Source: Arthrobacter sp. ov407 (GTDB lineage: Bacteria; Actinomycetota; Actinomycetes; Actinomycetales; Micrococcaceae). From it: 64,000 nt of DNA. Location: the NCBI RefSeq assembly GCF_900102895.1, contig NZ_FNGD01000001.1, positions 525,936 to 589,935 of the forward strand, read 5' to 3'. The stretch's first letter is position 1. Each line of letters begins with the position of its first letter. Of this stretch, positions 36,179 to 43,812 are shown piece after piece. Below the pieces are notes generated by a model, which worked only from the letters and a program-made list of their open reading frames with translations, was not told the DNA's origin and did no database searches. The position numbers were made by a program, and so were the translations under genes.

Positions 36179-36207
36179 TTGGCCTCAAGTTCACCGGCGG
36201 GTAGAGT
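36179..36207 (+). promoter_or_regulatory. Promoter of the first initiator tRNA gene
   Basis: TTGGCC (36179-36184) and TAGAGT (36202-36207) are 17 bp apart; the tRNA begins 12 nt after the -10. The block GGTAGAGTTGATC is repeated exactly before the second tRNA. Confidence 0.65.
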
Positions 36208-36218
36208 TGATCTTGCGA

Positions 36219-36292
36219 CGCGGGGTGGAGCAGTTCGGTAGCTCGCTGGGCTCATAACCCAGAGGTCACAGGTTCAAATCCTGTCCCCGCAA
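36219..36292 (+). tRNA. tRNA-fMet(CAT), copy 1
   Basis: 74 nt. The anticodon loop is CTCATAA with three G:C pairs closing it (GGG/CCC), and position 1 (C) faces A72 in the acceptor stem, both hallmarks of the initiator tRNA. The T-loop region GGTTCAAATCC is normal. The discriminator A is followed by CTG, so this copy does not encode the 3' CCA and relies on CCA-adding enzyme. Confidence 0.96.
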
Positions 36293-36299
36293 CTGGAGA

Positions 36300-36341
36300 A
36301 AAGGTCCGGAACACTGGAAACCGTGTTCCGGACCTTTCGCT
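36300..36341 (+). terminator. Terminator of tRNA-fMet copy 1
   Basis: Perfect 15-bp arms (AAAGGTCCGGAACAC at 36300-36314 and complement at 36323-36337) with an 8-nt loop and a TTTCGCTTT tail. Confidence 0.88.
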
Positions 36342-36366
36342 TTAAGTGCCGCGGGCGGCCCCGGAG

Positions 36367-36607
36367 CCCCGGAAACCGGGTTATGGGACAAAACGTGTGT
36401 AAATGCCAGGCGTGTCAGTGGCGTCCTGCCGGGACCCTGAGCTACCGGACTCGGGCGCACCTGGTCTTGCCCGGCGGATGCGGTCCGGGGGCACTTTGAC
36501 ACGGACACGCCGCGGACACCGGACCGGAGGGTCGGAATCGTGTCCAAAGGCGCCCCGGACGGTGAACGGCGGTGTCCGGAACTCCCACGTTTTGTCCCCC
36601 GGAAACC
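36367..36607. repeat. Non-coding segment bounded by inverted and direct repeats between the tRNA genes
   Basis: The 430-bp spacer between the tRNAs holds no convincing gene. GGGACAAAACGTG (36385-36397) and its exact complement CACGTTTTGTCCC (36586-36598) bound about 190 bp. The 11-mer CCCCGGAAACC occurs in direct orientation at 36367-36377 and 36597-36607. The arrangement resembles a small mobile-element remnant or a structured RNA, but nothing recognisable lies inside. Confidence 0.45.
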
Positions 36608-36703
36608 TTGGACCGGCACAGTGGAACTGGACCCGGAAACGACCGGGGCGCGACCCGGACGCGACCCTGTTTGGGGCCGTGGTCAGGGCGGCCGAGAAAC
36701 TAC

Positions 36704-36716
36704 GGTAGAGTTGATC
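36704..36716 (+). promoter_or_regulatory. Promoter block of the second initiator tRNA gene
   Basis: GGTAGAGTTGATC matches the block at 36200-36212 exactly and has the same distance to the tRNA. The -35 region is not conserved and is weak here. Confidence 0.55.
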
Positions 36717-36722
36717 AAGCGA

Positions 36723-36799
36723 CGCGGGGTGGAGCAGTTCGGTAGCTCGCTGGGCTCATAACCCAGAGGTCACAGGTTCAAATCCTGTCCCCGCAACCA
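36723..36799 (+). tRNA. tRNA-fMet(CAT), copy 2
   Basis: The 74 nt from 36723 to 36796 are identical to copy 1. Here the discriminator is followed by CCA, so the 3' end is encoded. Initiator features are the same: C1-A72 mismatch and three G:C pairs in the anticodon stem. Confidence 0.96.
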
Positions 36800-36820
36800 G
36801 GAAACACCAGCAGTACACAG

Positions 36821-36858
36821 AAAGGCCCGAATCTGATGATCCGGGCCTTTGCTGTTTT
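36821..36858. terminator. Terminator of tRNA-fMet copy 2, possibly bidirectional
   Basis: AAAGGCCCG (36821-36829) pairs with CGGGCCTTT (36842-36850), followed by GCTGTTTT. The leading AAA and trailing TTT also suit the convergent photolyase transcript. Confidence 0.8.
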
Positions 36859-36915
36859 CTCTGCGGGCGGCGCAATCCGGGCCCGGACTTAAGGGCCTGG
36901 ACCTGCCGGCCACCC

Positions 36916-38340
36916 TCAGCCGTCTTTGAGCCGCTGATAGGTCGCCAGTGCACGCGCCCGGGACTCGGCAAGGTCCACGATGGGTGCGGGGTAGCCGGTG
37001 GCGGCGCCGTTCGCCTTCCAGGGCTCGTGGACGGCTTTGTCGTCCAGCGCGTCGAGCTCGGGAATGTACCCGCGCAGGTATCGTCCGGCGGCGTCGAACT
37101 TCTTGCTTTGCGTGACGGGGTTGAAGATCCGGAAATAGGGCGAGGCGTCGGCCCCCGAGCCCGCGACCCACTGCCAGTTGGCCGGGTTGCTTGCGGCATC
37201 GGCGTCCACCAGCGTGTCCCAGAACCAAGCCTCACCCAGCCGCCAATCGGCCAGCAGGTTCTTCACCAGGAAGGACGCTGCCGCCATCCGCACGCGGTTG
37301 TGCATCCACCCCGTCTGCCAGAGCTGGCGCATGCCCGCGTCCACCATCGGGTAGCCCGTGCGGCCCTGCTGCCAGGCCTGCAGCTCGGCGTCCGATGCCG
37401 GCTGCCATTCGAAGCGGTCGAACTCCGGCCGGTAATTCCGCGTGGCCAGTTCAGGATTCTCGTAGAGCAGCTGCCAACAGAATTCCCGCCACCCAAGTTC
37501 GGAACGGAAGATCCCGACGTCGGCCAGCGCACCCGGCGCAAAGCTGTCCCGCAGCGTGTGCCAGATCCGGAAGGGGCTGATTTCGCCAAAACGCAGATGC
37601 GGGGAGAGCCTGCTGGTACCGTCGACGCCCGGGAGGTCGCGACCGGTGCCGTATTCTGCCGCGGGCCCGTCCACGAAATCCATGAGGCGGCCGTAGGCGC
37701 CGGCTTCCCCCGGTGTCCAGGTGGCGGCGAGCCCGGAGCTCCAGTCGGGATCACGGGGGAGCAGGCCCCAGCCTTCGAGCGTTTCGCTTGCCGGCAGGCT
37801 GCCGCTGCGCGTGCGTGCCGGGGCCGGCAGCTGGTCCGGGGCCGCCAGCGGCTGCCGGGGCTCGGCGCCGGCCAGGCAGGCCTTCCAGAACGGCGTGAAG
37901 ACCTTGTAGGGGCCCCCGCTGCCGGTCCGCACGGTCCACGGCTCGAACATGAGGTTTGCCTGGAAGCTCGTGGCGCTGATGCCCTCCTCGGTGGCCCAGC
38001 TCTTCAGGCCGGCATCGACCGTGCGTTCCGGCCCGCCGTAGCGGCGGTTCCACAAGAGCAGGTCGGCGGACGTTTCCACCGCGAGGTCCTGGATGATCCG
38101 GGCGGCCGGGCCGCGGCGGAGGACCAGCCGCGAGCCCCTGGCCTCCAGCGCGGCGGCCAGCGCGGCCAGGGAGTGGTGGAGCCACCACTTCACCGCTCCG
38201 CCGAGAGGCCGGACGCCGGGCGACTCCTCATCCAGGACATAGACGACGGTCAGGGGTGTGTGCAGGGCGGCGGCCTCCGCCAGTGCCGGATTGTCATCCA
38301 GCCGGAGGTCGTCACGAAGCCAGACAAGGGTCGCAGACAT
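36916..38340 (-). CDS. phrB: Deoxyribodipyrimidine photolyase
   Basis: A 474-aa flavoprotein that repairs cyclobutane pyrimidine dimers with blue light. The N-terminal antenna domain starts TLVWLRDDLRLDDNPAL. The C-terminal FAD domain shows RLSPHLRFGEISP, ELGWREFCWQLL, GYPMVDAGMRQLWQTGWMHNRVRM and NPANWQWVAGSGADASPYFRIFNP, with the Trp residues used for electron transfer and DNA contact. ATG 38340 is the first in-frame ATG before the conserved start and has TACCGT exactly 6 nt upstream, pointing to a leaderless transcript. Confidence 0.95.
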   Translation of the reverse strand: MSATLVWLRDDLRLDDNPALAEAAALHTPLTVVYVLDEESPGVRPLGGAVKWWLHHSLAALAAALEARGSRLVLRRGPAARIIQDLAVETSADLLLWNRRYGGPERTVDAGLKSWATEEGISATSFQANLMFEPWTVRTGSGGPYKVFTPFWKACLAGAEPRQPLAAPDQLPAPARTRSGSLPASETLEGWGLLPRDPDWSSGLAATWTPGEAGAYGRLMDFVDGPAAEYGTGRDLPGVDGTSRLSPHLRFGEISPFRIWHTLRDSFAPGALADVGIFRSELGWREFCWQLLYENPELATRNYRPEFDRFEWQPASDAELQAWQQGRTGYPMVDAGMRQLWQTGWMHNRVRMAAASFLVKNLLADWRLGEAWFWDTLVDADAASNPANWQWVAGSGADASPYFRIFNPVTQSKKFDAAGRYLRGYIPELDALDDKAVHEPWKANGAATGYPAPIVDLAESRARALATYQRLKDG

Positions 38341-38346
38341 GGATCC

Positions 38347-38352
38347 ACGGTA
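38347..38352 (-). promoter_or_regulatory. -10 element (TACCGT), leaderless phrB transcript
   Basis: On the minus strand TACCGT-GGATCC-ATG gives the 6-nt spacing seen at other leaderless genes here. Confidence 0.5.
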
Positions 38353-38404
38353 CACGCGCGGCGCCGGCACGGCCGCCGGCACGGTGCAATTAGGGGTACA
38401 ACAA

Positions 38405-38462
38405 GGGCCGGACTCCGGCGGGTGAACCTGGAGTGTCAGGCTCACCCGCCGGAGTCCGGCCC
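38405..38462 (-). terminator. Terminator downstream of pspA
   Basis: Two perfect 21-bp arms (38405-38425 and 38442-38462) flank a 16-nt loop; on the minus strand the stem is followed by TTGTTGT. It lies between the pspA stop and the photolyase promoter. Confidence 0.82.
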
Positions 38463-38525
38463 CTGGGTGCGGAACATGCGCCCGGAGCATTCAGCCGGCT
38501 CGGCGGAAGCTGCCGGGCCGGCCGG

Positions 38526-39317
38526 TCAGAGCTTGTCGAAGTCGGCCTCTTCTACCGTGGAACCGGACTCAGCGCTCCGGTCGCCGGTGCCGATGGCGGC
38601 GGGGGAGCCACCGGACTTCAGCGCTGCCAGCCGGGCTTCGATCTCGGTCTGCTCGCCCAGATCTTCCAGCGAGTTGAACTGGGCGTCCAGGCTCGACTCG
38701 GCGAGCTCCTGCTGGCCGCGGACCTTGGCTTCCTCGCGGCGGATCTTCTGTTCGAAGCGGCCCACCTCGGAGGTGGGGTCCATGATGTTGATGCTCTTGA
38801 GGGCGTCGTGGACCTGGCTCTGGGCCGCCACGGTCTTGGACCGGGCCACCAGCTCGTTGCGCTTGCTGGTCAGCTCGTTGAGCTTGCCCTTCATCTGGTC
38901 AAGGCCATGCTTGAGCTTGTCCACCACCTCGGTCTGGGACGCGATGCTCGGCTCGGCGGCCCTGGCCTCGTTCTCAGAGCCCATCTGGCGCTGCAGTGCA
39001 ACCTTGGCTAGGTTATCGAACTTCTCCGCGTCGCCGACGTCGCCCTTGGCACGGTATTCGTCGGCTTTGCGCGACGCAGCGAGGGCCTTTTTGCCCCAGT
39101 CCTGTGCGTTGCGGACGTCCTCGTTGTAGTCGTCCTGGAGCATGCGCAGGTTGCCGATGGTCTGGGCCACGGCGGACTCGGCCTCCGCGATGTTGTTCGT
39201 GTAGTCACGGACCATCTGGTCCAGCATTTTCTGCGGATCCTCGGCCTGGTCCAGCAACGAGTTGATGTTTGCCTTCGCCAGCTGCGCCATGCGGCCGAAA
39301 ATGGACTGCTTAACCAT
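38526..39317 (-). CDS. pspA: PspA/IM30 family membrane-stress protein
   Basis: 263 aa of mostly helical coiled-coil sequence, starting SIFGRMAQLAKANINSLLDQAEDPQKMLDQM, the family hallmark. It continues through MLQDDYNEDVRNAQDWGKKAL, and the helix ends before a disordered acidic tail. PspA/IM30 proteins form rods or rings on the inner face of the membrane and stabilise it under stress. GAAAGG lies upstream of ATG 39317. The gene follows the TPM-domain gene by 134 bp on the same strand, a pairing that suggests joint action at the membrane. Confidence 0.93.
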   Translation of the reverse strand: MVKQSIFGRMAQLAKANINSLLDQAEDPQKMLDQMVRDYTNNIAEAESAVAQTIGNLRMLQDDYNEDVRNAQDWGKKALAASRKADEYRAKGDVGDAEKFDNLAKVALQRQMGSENEARAAEPSIASQTEVVDKLKHGLDQMKGKLNELTSKRNELVARSKTVAAQSQVHDALKSINIMDPTSEVGRFEQKIRREEAKVRGQQELAESSLDAQFNSLEDLGEQTEIEARLAALKSGGSPAAIGTGDRSAESGSTVEEADFDKL

Positions 39318-39450
39318 GGTGTTACCTTTCGTCCTGCTCCGTTGTCTCACTGATTCCAGTGATCGATGGTGTATCGCATCTATCCGCTGTCCGGTCCGTT
39401 GCGGCCGGTGCGTGGTCTGTATCGGTCTCGTGAGTTGAAGGGGCGGCCGG

Positions 39451-41508
39451 CTAGAAGTCGCCGCCGCCGCCGAAGTCGCCGCCCCAGCCTCCGCCGGAAT
39501 CGCCGCCGCCGCCCCAGCCTCCGCCGGAATCGCCGCCGCCGCCCCAGCCTCCGCCGGAATCGCCGCCGCCCCAACCTCCACCGCCTCCGCCGTGGAGGAT
39601 CGAGTTGATGAGGATTCCGCCGAGGATCGCGCCACCAAGGCCACCTCCGCCGCTGCCGCCGAACATCCCGCCACGGCCGTAGCCCTGGTTGGCGTATCCG
39701 CCGAAGTGGTCAACATCGGACTGGGCCAGCTGCGCGGCTTGGGCCGCCAGTGCATGCGCCTGCTGGGCGTACTGCAGGGCGGTGACGGGATCGGTGCGGG
39801 AGATGGACAGTGCATAGTCGAGGTTCCGCTGGGCCTCAGCCAAGCGGGTTCGGGCCTCGGTGCCCACGCCTCCACGGCGGGCGGTGACGTAGTCCGACGT
39901 CGCGCTGATCTGCGCCTGCGCGGACATGATGCTCTGCTGCAGCGAAGCCTGCGCCCGACGGGCCTGTTCCTGCTGGTCGCGGATGCCGGAAAGGGCCGCA
40001 TCCAGCGACTGGTGCGCGGTCTCGACGCGCTCCAGGGTGGCGATGGGATCGATCTTGCCGCCTTGGATGTCGGCCTTGACCCGTGCCAGTGAAGCTTCCA
40101 CCGCGGCAACCGGTCCGGCAAGTTCGGGGTGCGACCCGGACTGGATCAGGGCCTTGGCTTGGGCCAAGTCCTGGGAGGTATCGACGACGGCGGACTCGAG
40201 GCCGCTGCGGGCCTCGTCGAGGCTGCCGGCCACCTTGGTGATGGCGCCGATCAGCACGTTCGTCTGGTGCAGGCTCTCTTCCGCCGCCCGGACGGCGACG
40301 GCGGCGAGGCTGCCCTCACCGGCGCTGAGCTTCTCCTGGGCCGTGACGGAGGCGTTCTGCACAAAGGCGAGCCGCTCCTTGGCCTGGTTGATGTTGTCGC
40401 CCACCTGCACCAGCGCACTCTCGGCGTACTTGGCCCGCAATTCATTGAGCGACTGCTCGGCGCTGGCGATTTTGGCTTCCGCCTCGCTCGCTCCGGCACT
40501 GACTGCGGCAAGCGCCTGCGGAGCATTTTTCTCAAGCTCGCGGAGTGAATCGAAGTCGGCCTTCTGCTCCTGAAGGGAGGCGAGCGCGGCCTCGGAACGG
40601 CGGATGATCTCACCGAGCCAGGTCCGCTGCTGCTCTTCGGTATCGGGGATGTGGTCATCGAGCTGCTGCTGCAGTTTGAAGGACTCCGACATGTGGCCCT
40701 TGGCGTCCTCCAGGGCCTTCGTGAAGTTCCCGACGGCGGCGTCGCCGTACTGCGCCTGCGCGAAGCCAAGCTCCTGCTCGCTGGACTTGATGGCGTCGTC
40801 GGCCTCGATCAGCAGGGAGCCGCTCTTGCGGCGCAGCTCCTCGACAGTGAGCCCTGCGAGCGGATCCAGCTCGGCGCCCTGCGGCCCCCCGTGGCCCGCG
40901 CCCGCGGCGGCCTTCTTCCGGCGGTTGCGGAGGTAAAGGTAAGCGCCCGCGCCGCCGGCGGCGACCACGCCCACTCCGACGAGCACGGCGCTGCCAGCGC
41001 CGCCTTCAGACGGGACGGTGCCCTTGCCGCCCCCGGCGGCGTCGCCGATGGCTGCGGCGCTATCGATGGCGGCCTGGGCGTAGTCGCCCTTGCGCAGGTT
41101 CGGGTCAACTGCGCTTTTCACGATGGTGTCGCGCTGGGCGTCCGTGATTTTGCTGTTGGCCGGCTTGCTCAGCAGGTACTGCCGTGTGTCCGTGGCGACG
41201 GTCAGGAGCATGGCGTTGGCGCCGAGGCTTGCCTTGTCCGCCACCTCAGCAGCCCAGGCATAGCGGTCGGTGGGGTTTTCGAACTTCTTCACGTAGACGA
41301 CGTGGTAGGTCATCGCGTGGTCTGCGCCGAGCTGCTTGATGGCCTGCTCGACTTCGCCCGTCCGGCCGCCCAGGACCCCGGCGGAGTCAACGATCTTGGT
41401 GACGGGGTCAAGCGCCACCGGATCTTCGGCGAGGGCCGGAGCGGCGGGAAGCGCCAGCAGTCCGACGACGCCGAGAACGGCGAGGAGACGTTTATAGGTA
41501 GACCGCAT
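39451..41508 (-). CDS. TPM-domain membrane protein with long coiled coil and Gly/Trp tail
   Basis: 685 aa. A signal peptide (MRSTYKRLLAVLGVVGLLALPAAPALA) is followed by an extracytoplasmic TPM domain (about 33-150; VDSAGVLGGRTGEVEQAI, NAMLLTVATDTRQYLLS). A membrane helix spans about 172-192 (SAVLVGVGVVAAGGAGAYLYL) and ends in RNRRKK. About 400 residues of cytoplasmic Ala/Glu/Gln-rich coiled coil come next. The end is Gly-rich (GGWGGGGDSGG repeated). The TPM domain is also called the photosystem-II repair/YgcG domain. The cytoplasmic coiled coil resembles PspA-like helices in composition, which fits with pspA next door. GAAGGG precedes ATG 41508. Confidence 0.86.
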   Translation of the reverse strand: MRSTYKRLLAVLGVVGLLALPAAPALAEDPVALDPVTKIVDSAGVLGGRTGEVEQAIKQLGADHAMTYHVVYVKKFENPTDRYAWAAEVADKASLGANAMLLTVATDTRQYLLSKPANSKITDAQRDTIVKSAVDPNLRKGDYAQAAIDSAAAIGDAAGGGKGTVPSEGGAGSAVLVGVGVVAAGGAGAYLYLRNRRKKAAAGAGHGGPQGAELDPLAGLTVEELRRKSGSLLIEADDAIKSSEQELGFAQAQYGDAAVGNFTKALEDAKGHMSESFKLQQQLDDHIPDTEEQQRTWLGEIIRRSEAALASLQEQKADFDSLRELEKNAPQALAAVSAGASEAEAKIASAEQSLNELRAKYAESALVQVGDNINQAKERLAFVQNASVTAQEKLSAGEGSLAAVAVRAAEESLHQTNVLIGAITKVAGSLDEARSGLESAVVDTSQDLAQAKALIQSGSHPELAGPVAAVEASLARVKADIQGGKIDPIATLERVETAHQSLDAALSGIRDQQEQARRAQASLQQSIMSAQAQISATSDYVTARRGGVGTEARTRLAEAQRNLDYALSISRTDPVTALQYAQQAHALAAQAAQLAQSDVDHFGGYANQGYGRGGMFGGSGGGGLGGAILGGILINSILHGGGGGGWGGGDSGGGWGGGGDSGGGWGGGGDSGGGWGGDFGGGGDF
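39481..39570 (-). repeat. Three perfect 30-bp tandem repeats coding the Gly/Trp tail
   Basis: Identical units at 39481-39510, 39511-39540 and 39541-39570, in frame, encode GGGDSGGGWG-type decapeptides. A fourth, shorter unit follows. This is a slippage-prone coding repeat, not a CRISPR. Confidence 0.92.
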
Positions 41509-41530
41509 GTGCAACCCTTCAGCACTTCTG

Positions 41531-41555
41531 CGACCGGTTCGGGCCGAACCGGTCG
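41531..41555. promoter_or_regulatory. 25-bp palindrome between the TPM and htrA genes
   Basis: CGACCGGTTCGG (41531-41542) and CCGAACCGGTCG (41544-41555) are exact complements around one central base. It lies 23-47 bp upstream of the TPM start in a 296-bp divergent region, with no T-run, so an operator is more likely than a terminator. The rest of the region has no clear -35/-10 pair. Confidence 0.6.
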
Positions 41556-41804
41556 TCACAGAATGCAGCAGCGCCCCCACGCAGATGTAAAGCCGCAGGT
41601 CGCTGTGGCGATTCCATTTGATTCTATGGTGCACCCAAATGGCAGTCCACCGAGGGGAATATGCCACCAGCGAAACGCGCCTAAACTGGGAAACACAGGC
41701 CCGCAGGCCGCAACTATCCGTTCAGGAACCTCCCAGCAAATGTCCGCTCTAGTGTCAGCCTGAACGTCCATAGTTATAGGCAGACGAGGATGAAAGGAAG
41801 TCTC

Positions 41805-43517
41805 ATGACTGAGAACCCAGTGCCGGGTGCGTCACCGGAGCCGACGCAACAGAACCGGGAACCGGCGGGGCAGCAGGAGGGCTCGCCGGAGCAGACGCAT
41901 GCCGTAAGCGCGCCTGAGGCGGCACCCGGAAACCCGGTTTCCGGAAGCCCGGCGCCCGAGAACCCGACCCTCCGGTTGGACCGCGCCGAGGACGGCGCGC
42001 CGCGTCCGGTCTACCAGCAGCAGCCCGCCGACGCCCAGCGCTCCGCCGCGGACACCCAGCAGTTCGGCGCCCCCGCCCAGCACACCGGCCAGTACGGCGG
42101 GTTCTCCCAGGCCGGCCAGGGTCAAGGCCAACCAGGCCAGCCCTCCCACCCGCCCTATTCCCAGTCCCAGCAAGCCCCATCCCCGTATGGCCAGCCCCAG
42201 TACGGCAGCCACCCTTACGGTGCCAACTCCGGCGGCCAGCCGGCGTCGGGTCCGTCCTATCCATCCGGTCCGGGATTCGCGAACGACCCTGCGCACGCCC
42301 CGAAGCGCAAGGCGGCGTTCGGCGTCCCGACCCTCGTGGCCAGCATTGTGGCGGCCGGCCTGATCGGCGGCGGCGTGGTGGCCGGCAGCAACGCGCTGCT
42401 GGGGGACCGTTACCCCGCGTCCGCCACGAGCGACACCACCCAGGCCGGTCCGGTGATCGTCAACAACAGGGAAGACGTCAACGCCATCACCGCCGCCGCC
42501 CTCAAGGCTTCCCCCAGCGTTGTGACCATCAAGGCAACCAGCGGCAGCGACGGCGGTACCGGCAGCGGGATCATCCTCGATGCCGAGGGCCACGTGCTGA
42601 CCAACACCCACGTGGTCACTCTCGACGGCAAAACCGCGAACGCCACGATGGAGGTCCGGACGAGCGACGGCAAGGTCTACTCCGCGAAGATCGTCGGGAC
42701 CGACCCGCTTTCCGACCTCGCCGTGATCAAGATCGACAACCCCTCGGGGCTGGTCCCGGCAACGCTGGGGGACTCGGGCAAGCTGAACGTCGGCGACACC
42801 GCCGTCGCCATCGGATCGCCGCTGGGACTCACCGGCACAGTCACGGACGGCATCGTCTCGACCCTGAACCGGACCATCAGCGTGGCATCCTCGGCGGCGC
42901 CGAAGAACGGTGCGGATAACTCCCAGGGCGGGGACCAGGGCTTCCAGTTCGCGCCTCCGGGCGGCGGCGAGACCCCGAGCACCGCGGATCAGGGCTCCAT
43001 CTCGATCAACGTCATCCAGACGGACGCGGCCATCAACCCGGGCAACTCCGGCGGCGCGCTGGTGAACACCAAGGGCGAAGTCATCGGCGTCAACGTCGCG
43101 ATCGCCTCCGCCGGCGGCGACCCGGCAAGCGGCAGCAGCAGCGGCAACATTGGCGTGGGCTTCAGCATCCCCATCAACAACGCCAAGCGCGTGGCCCAGG
43201 AGATCATCAGCAGCGGCAAAGCCACACACGCGCAGTTCGGCGTCAGCGTGAAGCCCAAGGCCGCCGGCTCGTCCTCCTCCGGGTTCTCGGTGGGCGCGGA
43301 GGTCGCGACCGTCGAGTCCGGCTCGGCCGCTGACAAGGCCGGCATCAAGGTCGGCGACGTCGTGACGAAGTTCCAGAACCTGACCATCAGCGATCCCAAC
43401 CAGCTGACCGCGGCAGTGCGGGAACAGCCCGCCGGCGCCACGGTCAAGGTGACGGTCCTGCGCGGCGGCCAGCTGAAGGACGTCGACGTGACCCTCGGGA
43501 CTGCGGCAGAGCAGTAG
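41805..43517 (+). CDS. HtrA/DegP-family membrane-anchored serine protease with PDZ domain
   Basis: 570 aa. About 165 residues of Pro/Gln/Ser-rich cytoplasmic sequence (repeated YGQPQYGSHPYG-like motifs) precede one membrane helix (FGVPTLVASIVAAGLIGGGVVAG). The trypsin-like domain has the triad His in VLTNTHVV, Asp in PLSDLAVIKI and Ser in NPGNSGGALV. A C-terminal PDZ domain ends the protein (ADKAGIKVGDVVTKFQNLTISDPNQL). AAAGGA before ATG 41805 decides the start. Proteins of this type degrade or process misfolded envelope proteins. It diverges from the TPM/pspA genes, so the region may be an envelope-stress module. Confidence 0.93.
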   Translation: MTENPVPGASPEPTQQNREPAGQQEGSPEQTHAVSAPEAAPGNPVSGSPAPENPTLRLDRAEDGAPRPVYQQQPADAQRSAADTQQFGAPAQHTGQYGGFSQAGQGQGQPGQPSHPPYSQSQQAPSPYGQPQYGSHPYGANSGGQPASGPSYPSGPGFANDPAHAPKRKAAFGVPTLVASIVAAGLIGGGVVAGSNALLGDRYPASATSDTTQAGPVIVNNREDVNAITAAALKASPSVVTIKATSGSDGGTGSGIILDAEGHVLTNTHVVTLDGKTANATMEVRTSDGKVYSAKIVGTDPLSDLAVIKIDNPSGLVPATLGDSGKLNVGDTAVAIGSPLGLTGTVTDGIVSTLNRTISVASSAAPKNGADNSQGGDQGFQFAPPGGGETPSTADQGSISINVIQTDAAINPGNSGGALVNTKGEVIGVNVAIASAGGDPASGSSSGNIGVGFSIPINNAKRVAQEIISSGKATHAQFGVSVKPKAAGSSSSGFSVGAEVATVESGSAADKAGIKVGDVVTKFQNLTISDPNQLTAAVREQPAGATVKVTVLRGGQLKDVDVTLGTAAEQ

Positions 43518-43565
43518 AAGCCGAGCAGTAGAAGCAAAGCAGTAGCAAGACGGAGCAGTAGAAGC
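43509..43565 (+). repeat. Short repeats overlapping the htrA stop codon
   Basis: GAGCAGTAGAAGC occurs exactly at 43509-43521, 43523-43535 and 43553-43565, with a degenerate copy near 43537. The first copy contains the htrA TAG stop, so each extra copy adds another in-sequence stop. Confidence 0.8.
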
Positions 43566-43582
43566 AGTGCAGTGGCAGGAAG

Positions 43583-43617
43583 GCCGGGTGGCACCGAATG
43601 GTGCGGTCCGGCTTTTC
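43583..43617 (+). terminator. Terminator after htrA
   Basis: Arms at 43583-43595 and 43600-43612 pair except for a 3-nt internal mismatch, followed by TTTT. Confidence 0.75.
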
Positions 43618-43812
43618 CGTGCCCGGCCTCATTGTGCCCGGCCCCTGCCGACCAGGGCCCGGGGCCGGCAGTCGCAGACACAGACGTTAACCGTGGCAAC
43701 GCTGGCCGGCAGCTATGTGGTTAGCTAGGAACAGCCCGGCTACCGGGTGTTCCGTGGCCATGACCCCGCCAGGGGCGGCTGTCCACCCGCATGGAAGGCT
43801 GCTGTAGACACA

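Noticed and set aside
36266..36619. Small minus-strand frames ending in RGQDLNL across the tRNA genes
   Set aside because: The shared ending is the antisense translation of the tRNA 3' half, a known source of false gene calls.
39481..39570. 30-bp repeats as a possible CRISPR array
   Set aside because: The repeats are directly adjacent without spacers, in frame with the TPM gene, and encode its Gly/Trp tail. No cas genes are present.
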